Shown here one piece after another: positions 8,688-18,073 of a stretch of DNA of 64,000 nt. The first letter of the stretch is position 1. Each line of letters begins with the position of its first letter. A program made the translations under genes and the position numbers. Source of the DNA: Brenneria corticis (GTDB taxonomy: Bacteria; Pseudomonadota; Gammaproteobacteria; Enterobacterales; Enterobacteriaceae). The notes beneath the pieces are model-generated. The model did not search any database, had not been told where the DNA came from, and was given only the letters and a program-made list of their open reading frames with translations. The stretch is taken from assembly GCF_003115855.1 (NCBI RefSeq), contig NZ_KZ819088.1, forward strand, positions 1-64,000, read 5' to 3'.

Positions 8688-11024
8688 ATGGATGCGCAAC
8701 CGGTTATTTGTGTTGTCGGCAACCCTAATTGCGGTAAAACGACGCTATTCAATGTGCTTACCGGCGGTAAGCAGACGGTAGGCAACTGGCCGGGAGTCAC
8801 GGTAGAGAAAAAGGTCGGCCGCTACCGTTATCAAAACCAGCTCACCACGCTGGTCGACCTTCCCGGCGTTTACTCGCTTAACCCCTCGTCCGAAAGCTCT
8901 GAAGATGAACGCGTCGCCAGAGATTATATTTTGTCCGGCGAGGCGGATCTGGTATTGAATATTGTCGATGCCTCCAATCTGGAGCGAAATCTTTATCTGA
9001 CCGCGCAGCTGCTGGATATGAATGTCCCGATGGTGGTCGCCGTTAATATGATGGATATCGCCGCGTCACGTAAATTGGATATCGATATTGCGGCGCTTCA
9101 GCAGCGCCTGGGATGTCCGGTCATTCCGATTACCGCCAGCCGGAAAAAAGGCATCGAAAACCTGCGTCGCGCCTGTTCCGCCGCCATAGCTCATCCGGCA
9201 ACCCCCGACGTCGCCATTCCTTACGATGAGCCGCTGCAACGGGCGGCCAAAGAGATAGCGCAACGGCTGTCCGAGCCGGCCGGCGTAAAAAATCCCTACT
9301 GGCTGGCGCTTCAACTGCTTGAGGGCGACGCCACGGTGCGCGCCGCCGTTCCCGCCCCGCAGCTGGCAATGGCGGACGCCAGGGTGGCGGAGCTGATCGA
9401 ACGCTATGAGGACGAGCTGGATATTTTTCTCGCCGATGCCCGCTATCGGTTTGTCTCGGCGATTGCCTCGTCGGTGATTACCCGCCGGGGCGAAATGTCG
9501 GCCACGCTGACGGATAAAATCGATCGCATCGTACTGCATCGCTTTCTGGGCATCCCGATATTCCTGCTGGTGATGTACCTGATGTTTGTTTTCACCATCA
9601 ATATCGGCAGCGCCTTTATCGATTTCTTCGATCAGTTCTTCGGCGCTATTTTTGTCGACGGGCTGGGGGAACTGCTGCTTGCCGTCCATACCCCCGACTG
9701 GCTGAAAACGCTTATCGCCGACGGCGTCGGCGGCGGTATTCAGACGGTATCGACGTTTATTCCGGTGATTGGCTGCCTGTATCTGTTCCTCTCCTATCTG
9801 GAAGACTCCGGCTACATGGCGCGGGCCGCGTTCGTTATGGACCGTTTTATGCGCAGCATCGGCCTTCCCGGCAAGGCGTTTGTTCCGCTGATTGTCGGCT
9901 TCGGCTGCAACGTCCCGGCGGTGATGGCCACCCGCACCATGGAAAAACAGAGCGACCGCATCGTCACCGTGATGATGGCGCCCTTTATGTCGTGCGGCGC
10001 GCGTCTGCCGGTCTATGTGCTGTTCGCCGCCGCGCTGTTTACCAGCGGCGGGCAGAATCTGGTGTTCGGCCTGTATCTGGTGGGAATTATCGCCGCGGTC
10101 GCCACCGGATTTATGCTGAAAAACACCGCGCTGCAGGGCGAGGCCTCCACCTTCGTTATGGAGATCCCGCCTTACCATCTGCCGGGGTTGCACAGCGTGC
10201 TGATCCGCACCTGGGACCGGCTGAAAAACTTTATCTTCCGGGCCGGGAAGCTGATTGTCATCGTGGTCACCGTATTGGGCTTTCTCAATTCGATGGGGAC
10301 GGACGGCAGTTTCGGCAATCAGGACAGCGACAAATCCGTGCTGTCGGCCATCGGGCAAAAAATCGTTCCGGTATTCGCGCCGATGGGCATAAAGCAGGAA
10401 AACTGGCCGGCGGCGGTTGGCGTCTTTACCGGCATCTTCGCCAAGGAAGCGGTGGTGGGAACGCTGGATTCGCTCTATGGCGCCATGGCGGAAGCGCAGA
10501 GCGAGGCCGCCGCGCAGCCGGAGGAGCCGTTCAGCCTGAAGGCGGGGATCGTCGGCGCGCTGGCGACCATTCCTGAAAATCTCGGCGGGCTGGGCGGCGC
10601 CCTGCTGGATCCGCTGGGCATCGAGGTCGGCGATTTAAGCGATACCGCCGCGGTGGCCGAGGAAAACGAATTTTCAGTCACATCGCTGACGGTGATAAGC
10701 CAGCTGTTTGACGGCCGGCTGGGCGCGTTCGCTTACCTGCTGATGGTGCTGTTGTATGTTCCCTGCGTGGCGGCGGTAGCCGCTATCTGGCGCGAGGTCG
10801 GTACGGCGTGGACGCTGTTTTGCGTGGTCTGGACCATTGAACTGGGTTACGGCGCGGCGGTACTGGTGTATCAGATCGGACGCTTTGCCCAACATCCGAC
10901 GTATTCAACGTTGGCGATTGCCGGCGTGCTGCTGGCGTTTCTGATAACCGTGCTTTGTCTGCGGCGCAGCGCCGATGCCAACAACCCGCGGGTCGCGGCG
11001 CAGAACCTGAACGAAAGCGTCTGA
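8688..11024 (+). CDS. feoB: FeoB, ferrous iron permease with G domain
   Basis: Inner-membrane Fe(II) transporter of 778 residues (E. coli 773). An N-terminal GTPase domain (about 1-170) shows G1 GNPNCGKTT at residues 9-17, G3 DLPG near 57-60 and G4 NMMD near 120. A helical GDI-type spacer follows (about 170-270). The membrane region holds the two Gate motifs with conserved cysteines, seen in GFGCNVPA and MSCGARLP. Iron taken up anaerobically as Fe2+ passes through it. The GGAAAAC-ATG start follows feoA by 26 bases and feoC follows by 45 bases, so this is one operon. Confidence 0.97.
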   Translation: MDAQPVICVVGNPNCGKTTLFNVLTGGKQTVGNWPGVTVEKKVGRYRYQNQLTTLVDLPGVYSLNPSSESSEDERVARDYILSGEADLVLNIVDASNLERNLYLTAQLLDMNVPMVVAVNMMDIAASRKLDIDIAALQQRLGCPVIPITASRKKGIENLRRACSAAIAHPATPDVAIPYDEPLQRAAKEIAQRLSEPAGVKNPYWLALQLLEGDATVRAAVPAPQLAMADARVAELIERYEDELDIFLADARYRFVSAIASSVITRRGEMSATLTDKIDRIVLHRFLGIPIFLLVMYLMFVFTINIGSAFIDFFDQFFGAIFVDGLGELLLAVHTPDWLKTLIADGVGGGIQTVSTFIPVIGCLYLFLSYLEDSGYMARAAFVMDRFMRSIGLPGKAFVPLIVGFGCNVPAVMATRTMEKQSDRIVTVMMAPFMSCGARLPVYVLFAAALFTSGGQNLVFGLYLVGIIAAVATGFMLKNTALQGEASTFVMEIPPYHLPGLHSVLIRTWDRLKNFIFRAGKLIVIVVTVLGFLNSMGTDGSFGNQDSDKSVLSAIGQKIVPVFAPMGIKQENWPAAVGVFTGIFAKEAVVGTLDSLYGAMAEAQSEAAAQPEEPFSLKAGIVGALATIPENLGGLGGALLDPLGIEVGDLSDTAAVAEENEFSVTSLTVISQLFDGRLGAFAYLLMVLLYVPCVAAVAAIWREVGTAWTLFCVVWTIELGYGAAVLVYQIGRFAQHPTYSTLAIAGVLLAFLITVLCLRRSADANNPRVAAQNLNESV

Positions 11025-11069
11025 TTGGTTAATTCCGCAGGCGGGGCATGCCGCCTGTTCGGAGGATGT

Positions 11070-11297
11070 ATGAGCTTGATTGAATTACGCGATTATGTGC
11101 GGCAGCAAAAGCGGGCGTCATTGCAGGATATCAGCCGCGCGTTTCACGCCGACCCGGGCGTTATCGAAGGGATGCTGGCGGTCTGGGTACAGAAAGGAAA
11201 AATACGCCTTCATCAGGCCGAGGTCGGTGAAGCGTGCGGCAGTTGCTGTTCGTGCGATAAAAGCCAGGGTCAGTATTATGAGTGGGCCGACCGGTAG
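11070..11297 (+). CDS. feoC: FeoC, small winged-helix Fe-S protein of the feo operon
   Basis: Protein of 75 residues. ATG 11070 is chosen because GGAGG lies at 11061-11065; the longer frame upstream has no such site. Residues 1-50 form the winged-helix fold of the family. The cysteines lie at positions 56, 59, 60 and 62 (ACGSCCSC), whereas E. coli and Klebsiella FeoC spread four cysteines over about 16 residues. FeoC binds an oxygen-sensitive Fe-S cluster and protects FeoB from FtsH in studied species. The compressed cysteine set is unusual and could alter cluster ligation. Confidence 0.88.
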   Translation: MSLIELRDYVRQQKRASLQDISRAFHADPGVIEGMLAVWVQKGKIRLHQAEVGEACGSCCSCDKSQGQYYEWADR

Positions 11298-11304
11298 TTT
11301 TGCT

Positions 11305-11341
11305 CCCCCGAACGGCAGGGCGTCCGCCTGCCGTTCGGGGG
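11305..11341. terminator. Long GC hairpin between convergent feoC and potD
   Basis: Perfect 15-bp stem CCCCCGAACGGCAGG/CCTGCCGTTCGGGGG with a 7-base loop. It lies 8 bases after feoC and 11 bases from the end of potD, so it can serve both strands. Neither side has a T-run, which makes it an atypical terminator or an exonuclease barrier. Confidence 0.6.
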
Positions 11342-11351
11342 GCGATGGCGA

Positions 11352-12398
11352 TTAGCGTCCCGCCTTTAGCTGCTGGAAATAGGTTTCATACAGCGTGCTG
11401 GCGCTGCCGACGTCGTTCTGCCATTCGCCGTTGTTGATCACCGCTTCATCCGGATACAACATCTTGTCGCCGGAAACGTCCGGCGGCAGCAGTTTCTTCG
11501 CCGCCAGGTTCGGCGTCGGGTAGCCGATGGTCTCCGCCACCTGCGCGGCGATTTCCGGGCGCAGCAGGAAGTCGATCATTTTCATCGCCCCTTCGACGTT
11601 TTTGGCGTTGGCCGGGATAGCCAGGCTATCCATCCAGAAGATGCCGCCTTCCCGCGGCCAGATGATGTCCAGCGGCGTGCCTGCCTGGCGGGCCACGTAG
11701 GCCGAGCCGTTCCACACCATTCCCAGGTTTACTTCGCCTTCCATAAACGGGTTGCCGGGGTTGTCCGAGTTGAACGTCAGCACGTTGGGCATCAGCTTCT
11801 GGAGCTCTTTGTAGGCGGCTTCTATCTGCTGCGGGTCGGTGGTGTTGGCGGAATAGCCCAGCTTGCGCAGGGCTATCTGGAACACCTCGCGCGCGTCGTC
11901 GGTCAGCAGCAGGCTGTTTTTATACTGCGTATTCCACAGGTCGGCCCAGCTGTCGACGCTGGCCGGATCGATGACCTCACGGTTAATGCCGATGGCGGTG
12001 GCGCCCCAGATATAGGGGACCGAGTAGTCGTTATGGGGATCGAACGACTTGTGCAGCAGGTTGGGGTCGAGATGATGGAAGTTGCTGAGCTTGCTGGTAT
12101 CTATTTTTTGCAGCATGCCTTCCTTGCTCATTTTGGAAATAAAGTAGGTCGAAGGCACCACCAGGTCGTAAGCGCTGTCCTGATAGGTTTTCAGCTTGGC
12201 GTACATGCTCTCGTTGGATTCATAGGTGGAGTAGATCACCTTGATGCCGGTTTCCTTGCTGAACTGTTCCAGAAGGCCGGGGGGAACATATTCGGTCCAG
12301 TTATAGAAATAGAGCGTTTTGCCGTCGTTGGCCTGCGCCGCGGCGTTAAGGCTGAAAGCCATGGCGCAGGCCGCCAGCAGATATGACCATTTCTTCAT
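11352..12398 (-). CDS. potD: PotD, spermidine/putrescine-binding protein
   Basis: Periplasmic substrate-binding protein of 348 residues, the same length as E. coli PotD. Signal peptide of about 23 residues (MKKWSYLLAACAM... AAAQA). YNWTEYVPPGLLEQF, YESNESMYAKL and NPGNPFMEGEVNLGMVWNG are hallmark regions, and the last contains conserved polyamine-contact residues. It delivers polyamines to PotBC and is the last gene of potABCD on this strand, following potC after 41 bases. Confidence 0.97.
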   Translation of the reverse strand: MKKWSYLLAACAMAFSLNAAAQANDGKTLYFYNWTEYVPPGLLEQFSKETGIKVIYSTYESNESMYAKLKTYQDSAYDLVVPSTYFISKMSKEGMLQKIDTSKLSNFHHLDPNLLHKSFDPHNDYSVPYIWGATAIGINREVIDPASVDSWADLWNTQYKNSLLLTDDAREVFQIALRKLGYSANTTDPQQIEAAYKELQKLMPNVLTFNSDNPGNPFMEGEVNLGMVWNGSAYVARQAGTPLDIIWPREGGIFWMDSLAIPANAKNVEGAMKMIDFLLRPEIAAQVAETIGYPTPNLAAKKLLPPDVSGDKMLYPDEAVINNGEWQNDVGSASTLYETYFQQLKAGR

Positions 12399-12439
12399 TT
12401 CGTCGATCTCCTTATAGGTCCCAAAGGTTATACCCGTTA

Positions 12440-13216
12440 TTATTTACCGCTGCGATCGCGCAGCACCCACTGGCTGCCGAGCACCAGCAATAACGACAGC
12501 ATCAGCAGAATCGTCGCCAGCGCATTCACTTCCGGCGATACGCCCACTTTGACCATCGAGTAAATTTTCAGCGGCAGGATTTCATAGGCCGGCCCGGTGA
12601 CGAAAGAGGACACCACCACATCGTCCATCGACAGGGTAAAGCTTAGCAGCCAGCCGGCCGCCACCGCGGGCATCGCCAGCGGCAGAATGATTTTGCGCAG
12701 AATGGTCGCCTCGCCGGCGCCCAGATCGCGGGCGGCTTCCAGCATTCGCACATCAAACCCTTTCAGGCGCGAATAGACGGTGACCACCACAAAGGGCAGG
12801 CAAAAGGTAACGTGGGAAAACAGCAGCGACCAGAATCCCAGCGATATCCCCAGCAGCATAAACAGCACCAGCAGGGAGATGGCCATCACGATATCCGGCG
12901 ACATCATCACCACGAACAGCATGCCGCTGACGAAAGGCTTACCGCGAAAGCGATAGCGATAAAGCGCCACGGCGGTCAGCGAGCCGATCAGCGTGGCGAA
13001 GGTGGCGGAAAATACCGCCATGGTCAGCGAATGCTGCGCGGCCTGCAACAGACTGTCGTTATTCAGCAGCAGCCGATACCAGTCGAGGGTAAAGCCTTGC
13101 CAGTTGATGCCGAAACGCGCCTGATTAAACGAGTTCACAATCAGGATGATGATGGGGATATACAAATAGGCGTAAATAACGGACATAAATCCGCCGCGCA
13201 ACAGACGTCCTATCAT
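12440..13216 (-). CDS. potC: PotC, polyamine ABC transporter permease
   Basis: Inner-membrane permease of 258 residues with six predicted hydrophobic segments. The N-terminus and most membrane segments match E. coli PotC almost residue for residue. The EAA loop that contacts PotA is seen as MLEAARDLGAGEATILRKI. Its ATG overlaps the potB stop by four bases. The C-terminus is slightly shorter and diverged from E. coli. It works with PotB as the heterodimeric channel. Confidence 0.97.
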   Translation of the reverse strand: MIGRLLRGGFMSVIYAYLYIPIIILIVNSFNQARFGINWQGFTLDWYRLLLNNDSLLQAAQHSLTMAVFSATFATLIGSLTAVALYRYRFRGKPFVSGMLFVVMMSPDIVMAISLLVLFMLLGISLGFWSLLFSHVTFCLPFVVVTVYSRLKGFDVRMLEAARDLGAGEATILRKIILPLAMPAVAAGWLLSFTLSMDDVVVSSFVTGPAYEILPLKIYSMVKVGVSPEVNALATILLMLSLLLVLGSQWVLRDRSGK

Positions 13217-14073
13217 TCCAACTCCCCCTTTTTGTTCAGCATGCGGGCGGTGCGATAGTAAACCAACAGCAGCAGCCCCATGATCAAGGTCAGGCAGATG
13301 CTGGTGGCGGCGCCGAACGGCCAGTCGCGGATATTCAGGAATTGGCTTTTAATGACGTTGCCGATAAGCAGATTTTTGGCGCCGCCCATCAAATCCGCCA
13401 CGAAAAACAGTCCCATCGCCGGCAGCAGCACCAGCAGGCAGCCGGCGATAATGCCGGGCATGGTGAGCGGAATAATGATTTTTACAAACCGCTGCCATTT
13501 GCCGGCGCCTAAATCGCGGGCGGCCTCAAGGTAGGATTTATCCAGCTTTTCAATGCTGGAGTAGAGCGGCAGTACCATAAACGGCAGCAGTATGTAGATA
13601 AGGCCGAGAATCACCGCCTGCGAGGTGTACATGATGCGCAAGGGCGACTCGATAAGGCCGATCCACAGTAAAAACTCGTTCAGGTAGCCGCGGGTGCTCA
13701 AAAACAGCTTCAGTCCGTAAATGCGGATCAGGGAGTTGGTCCAGAAGGGGACAATCAGTAAAAACATCAGCAGCGGGCGCACCTTTTCCGGCAGGCGCGC
13801 CAGAATAAAGGCGAAAGGATAACCCAGCAGCAGGCAGCACAGCGTCGCAATGGCCGCCATATTCAGCGAATGCAGCAGTACCGAGGCGTACAGCGGATCG
13901 GCCAGCCGCGCGTAGTTATCCAGGGTAAACACCAGGCTGATAAAGTCCGCATCGTCGCGGGTTAAAAAACTGGTGCCGATAATCATCAGATTGGGCATGA
14001 AAACGAACAGCACCAGCCAGGCGACGATGATGGTGATAATGGTATTCTGAAAGCGTTTACGCGGCTTCTTCAT
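13213..14073 (-). CDS. potB: PotB, polyamine ABC transporter permease
   Basis: Inner-membrane permease of 286 residues, partner of PotC. Six hydrophobic segments and the EAA loop YLEAARDLGAGKWQRF are visible. Its start lies 17 bases inside the end of potA and its stop overlaps the start of potC, so the operon is tightly coupled. The unusual basic N-terminus (KKPRKRF) is typical of a positive-inside cytoplasmic start. Confidence 0.96.
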   Translation of the reverse strand: MKKPRKRFQNTIITIIVAWLVLFVFMPNLMIIGTSFLTRDDADFISLVFTLDNYARLADPLYASVLLHSLNMAAIATLCCLLLGYPFAFILARLPEKVRPLLMFLLIVPFWTNSLIRIYGLKLFLSTRGYLNEFLLWIGLIESPLRIMYTSQAVILGLIYILLPFMVLPLYSSIEKLDKSYLEAARDLGAGKWQRFVKIIIPLTMPGIIAGCLLVLLPAMGLFFVADLMGGAKNLLIGNVIKSQFLNIRDWPFGAATSICLTLIMGLLLLVYYRTARMLNKKGELE

Positions 14074-15172
14074 CGTGCAGAACGACCTCCCAGCTTTCTA
14101 CCCAGGTGACCGCCACTTTCTGATCCAGCGAGTGGTCCACATCGGGATCGTCCTCGTTAAAGAATTCGCTGACCATCACCATTTTGCCGCTTTCCAGCTC
14201 GATGCTGGACTCCAGCGTCATGCCCTTATAGTTGCGTTCGCGCACGTAGCCGACGATGCCGTCCGCCTGCGCCCCCTCGTCAAGCTCTTTTACCCGCAGA
14301 TCTTCCGGGCGCAACAGCACGTTAAGGTGCTGCCCGGCATGCACCGGGAAACCGACGGCGATGACGCACTCGCAGCCTTCAACCCGGGCGCGCACGCGCT
14401 GGTCGTCGATCCGTTCGATCACGGTCGCGTCGAAGATATTGATTTCACCGATAAAGCTGGCCACGAACAGGTTACGCGGCTCTTCGTAGATTTCACGCGG
14501 CGTGCCGTCCTGTTCGATGCGCCCGTCGCGCATCACCACGATACGGTCGGACATCGTCAGGGCTTCTTCCTGATCGTGGGTGACGAAAATAAAGGTGATG
14601 CCCAGCGTACGCTGCAGCGCCTTCAGCTCGTTTTGCATCTGCTTGCGCAGTTTGTAGTCCAGCGCCGAAAGCGACTCATCCAGCAACAGAACCTTGGGCT
14701 TGTTCACCACGGCTCTGGCGATCGCCACGCGCTGCTGCTGCCCGCCGGACAACTGGTGCGGCCGGCGCGGCGCCAGCTCGTCCAGTTGCACCATTTTCAG
14801 CGCTTCCAGCACGCGCGGGGCAATTTGCGCCTCGGGGGTTTTCTGCATCCGTAATCCGAAGGCGACATTGTCAAAAACGCTGAGGTGGGGGAATAGCGCG
14901 TAGCTCTGGAATACGGTATTGACATGGCGATGCTCGGCAGGCTGGTGGGTAATATCCTCGTTATCCAGGATGACATTGCCGCCGTCCACGTTTTCCAGAC
15001 CGGCGATCAGGCGCAGCACCGTGGTTTTCCCACAGCCGGAAGGGCCGAGTATGGTAAGAAACTCACCATTATTAATGGTGAGATTAAAGTGGGAAATGAC
15101 CTCTTTGTCATCAAAACTTTTATGGACGTCGAGCAGTTCAACGACCGGAGTAGCAGGACGATTATCTTTCAT
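14057..15172 (-). CDS. potA: PotA, polyamine transporter ATPase
   Basis: ABC ATPase of 371 residues. Walker A GPSGCGKTT, signature LSGGQQQRVAIARA, Walker B LLLLDES followed by LSALD, and the switch histidine in FVTHD are all present. The C-terminal about 130 residues form the regulatory OB-type domain, in which RPEDLRV and NYKGMTLES match E. coli. It energises spermidine/putrescine uptake by PotBC. First gene of potABCD; its promoter lies in the 410-bp divergent region shared with pepT. Confidence 0.97.
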   Translation of the reverse strand: MKDNRPATPVVELLDVHKSFDDKEVISHFNLTINNGEFLTILGPSGCGKTTVLRLIAGLENVDGGNVILDNEDITHQPAEHRHVNTVFQSYALFPHLSVFDNVAFGLRMQKTPEAQIAPRVLEALKMVQLDELAPRRPHQLSGGQQQRVAIARAVVNKPKVLLLDESLSALDYKLRKQMQNELKALQRTLGITFIFVTHDQEEALTMSDRIVVMRDGRIEQDGTPREIYEEPRNLFVASFIGEINIFDATVIERIDDQRVRARVEGCECVIAVGFPVHAGQHLNVLLRPEDLRVKELDEGAQADGIVGYVRERNYKGMTLESSIELESGKMVMVSEFFNEDDPDVDHSLDQKVAVTWVESWEVVLHDEEAA

Positions 15173-15582
15173 TTAGGGTTATTGCTCTATTTCCTGGTAT
15201 GACGCATCCACGCGGGTATTCGGCGCGGTCTATGTCATGGGTTATCACCTTTCAGCCTACGAGCTCAGTTAAGGGTCGGCATTCTACGGGAAACCGCGCC
15301 GAACGCCAACTTGTGCCGCGAGACTTAGCGATAATCACCACAAATCCTTGTGCCGAGCGGATAATACGCCGGCTCATTATGTTGTATGCTTGTTGTTTTA
15401 TTGAGTTAATTTTGTAATTCACGGGCGGCGTGCCGCCGGGTTTATGCCGTTATTTGAGCGCCGCGGCGAATAAACATCAAGGTTTTCCTTACGCGTGTTA
15501 ACACGGTAAAAACTGACCTGACGCAATATTTGCCTTAGGTGCCATCCCCATAATGAAACGCAGGGCTCAAGAGGCAATAGTG
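15173..15582. other. Divergent intergenic region potA / pepT
   Basis: 410 bases without a gene. It contains a GGCGGC-GT-GCCGCC hairpin (15424-15437) and a perfect 12-bp palindrome CGTGTTAACACG (15494-15505). The pepT ribosome site GAGGCAA lies at 15571-15577. pepT is FNR-activated in Salmonella, but I found no convincing FNR site here. Confidence 0.4.
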
Positions 15583-16815
15583 ATGGATAAATTACTCGAT
15601 CGATTTTTAAATTACGTTTCTTTTGATACGCAATCAAAAGCGAGTGTCCGACAGGTGCCAAGTACCGAAGGTCAGTTGAAACTCGCCCGCGCATTACAAC
15701 AGGAACTGCTCGAACTGGGGTTTGAGCAGGTCACGCTAAGTCAACATGGCTGCGTTATGGCCACGCTGCCCGCCAACGTTGCCTGGTCGGTGCCGACCAT
15801 CGGTTTTATTTCCCATATGGATACCTCTCCCGACTATTCCGGGAAGCACGTCAATCCGCAGATTGTGGAAAACTATCGCGGCGGCGATATCGCGCTGGGC
15901 ATCGGCGACGAAGTGCTTTCGCCGGTGATGTTTCCGGTATTGCATCAGCTGCTGGGGCATACGCTGATCACCACCGACGGCAAAACGCTGCTCGGCGCGG
16001 ATGACAAGGCCGGCATCGCGGAAATCATCACCGCGCTGGTGCGTTTGCGAAAACGCCAGGTGCCGCACGGAGAGATCCGCATCGCGTTTACGCCGGATGA
16101 AGAGGTCGGCAAAGGCGCGCAATTCTTTGACGTGCAGGCGTTCAATGCGCAATGGGCGTATACCGTCGACGGCGGCGGCGTGGGGGAGCTTGAGTATGAA
16201 AACTTCAACGCCGCCTCGGTGACGGTGAAGATCGTCGGCAATAACGTCCACCCCGGCAGCGCCAAAGGGGTGATGGTCAACGCGCTTAATCTGGCCGCAC
16301 GCTATCATCAGGAGGTGCCCGCCGATGAGACGCCGGAAAACACCGACGGCTATCAGGGCTTTTATCATCTGCATAGCATCAAAGGCGTGGTCGAGCGGGC
16401 GGAAATGCACTATATCGTGCGTGACTTTGATCGCAACGGGTTTGAACAGCGTAAGAAAAAGATGCTGGATATTGCGGAAAAAGTGGGTAAAGGGCTGCAT
16501 CCCGACTGCTATATCGAGGTGACGATAACCGACAGCTACTACAATATGCGCGAACAGGTTGAGCAGCATCCGCATATTATCGCGCTGGCGCAGCAGGCCA
16601 TGCGCGATTGCGATATCGAACCGGTGCTTAAACCCATCCGCGGCGGCACCGACGGCGCCCATCTGTCGTTCCTGGGGCTGCCTTGTCCCAATCTGTTTAC
16701 CGGCGGCTACAACTATCACGGCAAGCACGAATTCGTCACGCTGGAAGGCATGGAGCAGTCGGTGTCGGTGATTATGCGTATTGCCGAACTCACCGCATTA
16801 CGCGCCAAAGGCTAA
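15583..16815 (+). CDS. pepT: PepT, peptidase T (tripeptide aminopeptidase)
   Basis: Cytosolic zinc metallo-aminopeptidase of the M20 family, 410 residues (E. coli 408), releasing the N-terminal residue of tripeptides. The start at 15583 is preferred over ATG 15553 because GAGGCAA precedes it and MDKLL matches E. coli exactly. Metal-ligand and catalytic regions are visible: SHMDTSPD, LLGADDKAG, TPDEEVGKG, YTVDGG and GGYNYHGKHEF. It is divergent from potABCD, the same neighbourhood as in E. coli. Confidence 0.97.
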   Translation: MDKLLDRFLNYVSFDTQSKASVRQVPSTEGQLKLARALQQELLELGFEQVTLSQHGCVMATLPANVAWSVPTIGFISHMDTSPDYSGKHVNPQIVENYRGGDIALGIGDEVLSPVMFPVLHQLLGHTLITTDGKTLLGADDKAGIAEIITALVRLRKRQVPHGEIRIAFTPDEEVGKGAQFFDVQAFNAQWAYTVDGGGVGELEYENFNAASVTVKIVGNNVHPGSAKGVMVNALNLAARYHQEVPADETPENTDGYQGFYHLHSIKGVVERAEMHYIVRDFDRNGFEQRKKKMLDIAEKVGKGLHPDCYIEVTITDSYYNMREQVEQHPHIIALAQQAMRDCDIEPVLKPIRGGTDGAHLSFLGLPCPNLFTGGYNYHGKHEFVTLEGMEQSVSVIMRIAELTALRAKG

Positions 16816-16856
16816 AAAAAGCCGCCGCCCTCCCCGGCGAAGGAGAGGGCGGCGGC
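16816..16856 (-). terminator. Terminator of roxA, also a CCTCCCC-type palindrome
   Basis: A GC-rich hairpin with arms GCCGCCGCCCTC and GAGGGCGGCGGC is followed, when read on the minus strand, by seven T residues (plus-strand A-run 16816-16822). It ends roxA. On the plus strand it lies directly after pepT without a T-run. The loop side repeats the CCCTCCCC-x-GCGA motif seen at 336-357. Confidence 0.75.
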
Positions 16857-16885
16857 GGAGGTAAGACGCGCGCGTTCACCGCGAC

Positions 16886-18007
16886 CTAGTCGGCAAAATA
16901 CCAATAGCCGCTGTTAATCAATATGGTCAGCAGCGCCAGAAACGCCGGATCGTCCAGCGCTTCCGACAGCATGGCGGCATCAACCACGTGATGTTCCGCC
17001 AGCGCCGACAGCGCCGGCTTATGCGGGCTGTCGATTAGCTCACCGTTGACAAAGCAGTTTTCGCCGATAAGCAGCACCCGTAGGCCGCCCAGACGGTGCA
17101 GTTGCTCTCCCTGTTGCAGAAAGTCATAGACTTCGCCGGCCTGATAGGGCGGTTCCGGCGGCGCCAGATCGAGCTCATGGCGCGATTGCGTAATAAATTC
17201 GCCAAACCAGTTCTGGAAATGCTCCGGCCGCTGCACCAGTTCCAGCATCATATGCTGTAAATGGTCCAGTTCCTGCGGCAGCACGGCGGCGGGATGTTGG
17301 CGCGCGGGAATGTCCGGATCGCTATAGCGATGGCTGCCGAGTTCGCGGGATAACACGTAATCGGCGAAGCTGCTCAACAGCTCGCGGGCGTTCGGCGCGC
17401 GGAAGCCCACCGAGTAGTTGAGCGAGTTTTCCAGGGAATAGCCGTCGTGCGGGAAACCGGGCGGAATATACAGAATATCGCCCGGCTCCATCTCTTCATC
17501 GATGATGGCGTCGAAGGGTTCGACCTGAAGCAGGTCGGGGTGAGGGCAGTGCTGTTTCATCGGCACCTTTGCCCCCACGCGCCAGCGGCGGCGGCCGGTT
17601 CCCTGAATGATGAAAACGTCGTACTGATCCAGGTGCGGACCGACGCCGCCGCCGGGAACGGAAAACGAGATCATCAGATCGTCCTGCCGCCAGTCCGGCA
17701 GTTGGCGGAACGGGCGCATCAGCGCCAGAGAGGGTTCGTGCCAGTGGTCGACGGCCTGGACCAGCAGCGACCAGTTGTTCTCGCCCAGATGATCGAAGCT
17801 GTCGAACGGCCCGTGGCTAACCTGCCAGCGGCCGTCATTGTGGCTGACCAGACGGCTGTCGACCTCATTTTCCAATGCCAGACCGGCCAACTCATCCGGT
17901 GAGATGGGATCGATAAAGTGATTAAAGCCGCGTTTGATGATAACCGGCTGCTTTTGCCAGTAGCGGGCCAGGAAATCCGGCCAGTCGAGATTGAGTTGAT
18001 AGTCCAT
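16886..18007 (-). CDS. roxA: RoxA (YcfD), ribosomal protein L16 arginine hydroxylase
   Basis: JmjC-type 2-oxoglutarate/Fe(II) oxygenase of 373 residues, equal to E. coli YcfD. The start at MDYQLNLDW (18007) is chosen by this match; the open frame runs 11 codons further. Iron ligands appear as the HLD of GPHLDQYD and the distal histidine of GFPHDG. E. coli RoxA hydroxylates Arg81 of ribosomal protein L16. The C-terminal third is the winged-helix-like dimer region of the family. It is adjacent to phoQ on the same strand, as in E. coli. Confidence 0.95.
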   Translation of the reverse strand: MDYQLNLDWPDFLARYWQKQPVIIKRGFNHFIDPISPDELAGLALENEVDSRLVSHNDGRWQVSHGPFDSFDHLGENNWSLLVQAVDHWHEPSLALMRPFRQLPDWRQDDLMISFSVPGGGVGPHLDQYDVFIIQGTGRRRWRVGAKVPMKQHCPHPDLLQVEPFDAIIDEEMEPGDILYIPPGFPHDGYSLENSLNYSVGFRAPNARELLSSFADYVLSRELGSHRYSDPDIPARQHPAAVLPQELDHLQHMMLELVQRPEHFQNWFGEFITQSRHELDLAPPEPPYQAGEVYDFLQQGEQLHRLGGLRVLLIGENCFVNGELIDSPHKPALSALAEHHVVDAAMLSEALDDPAFLALLTILINSGYWYFAD

Positions 18008-18073
18008 ACCATGTTTTCCAGAAAGCGGGGGCTGCTGCAATTATAGCGGAAGCGCCGTTGGCTGTACCGACTT

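Noticed and set aside
9066..10358. 430-codon open frame opposite feoB
   Set aside because: Antisense shadow with a low-complexity H, Q and R-rich product; feoB motifs are complete on the plus strand.
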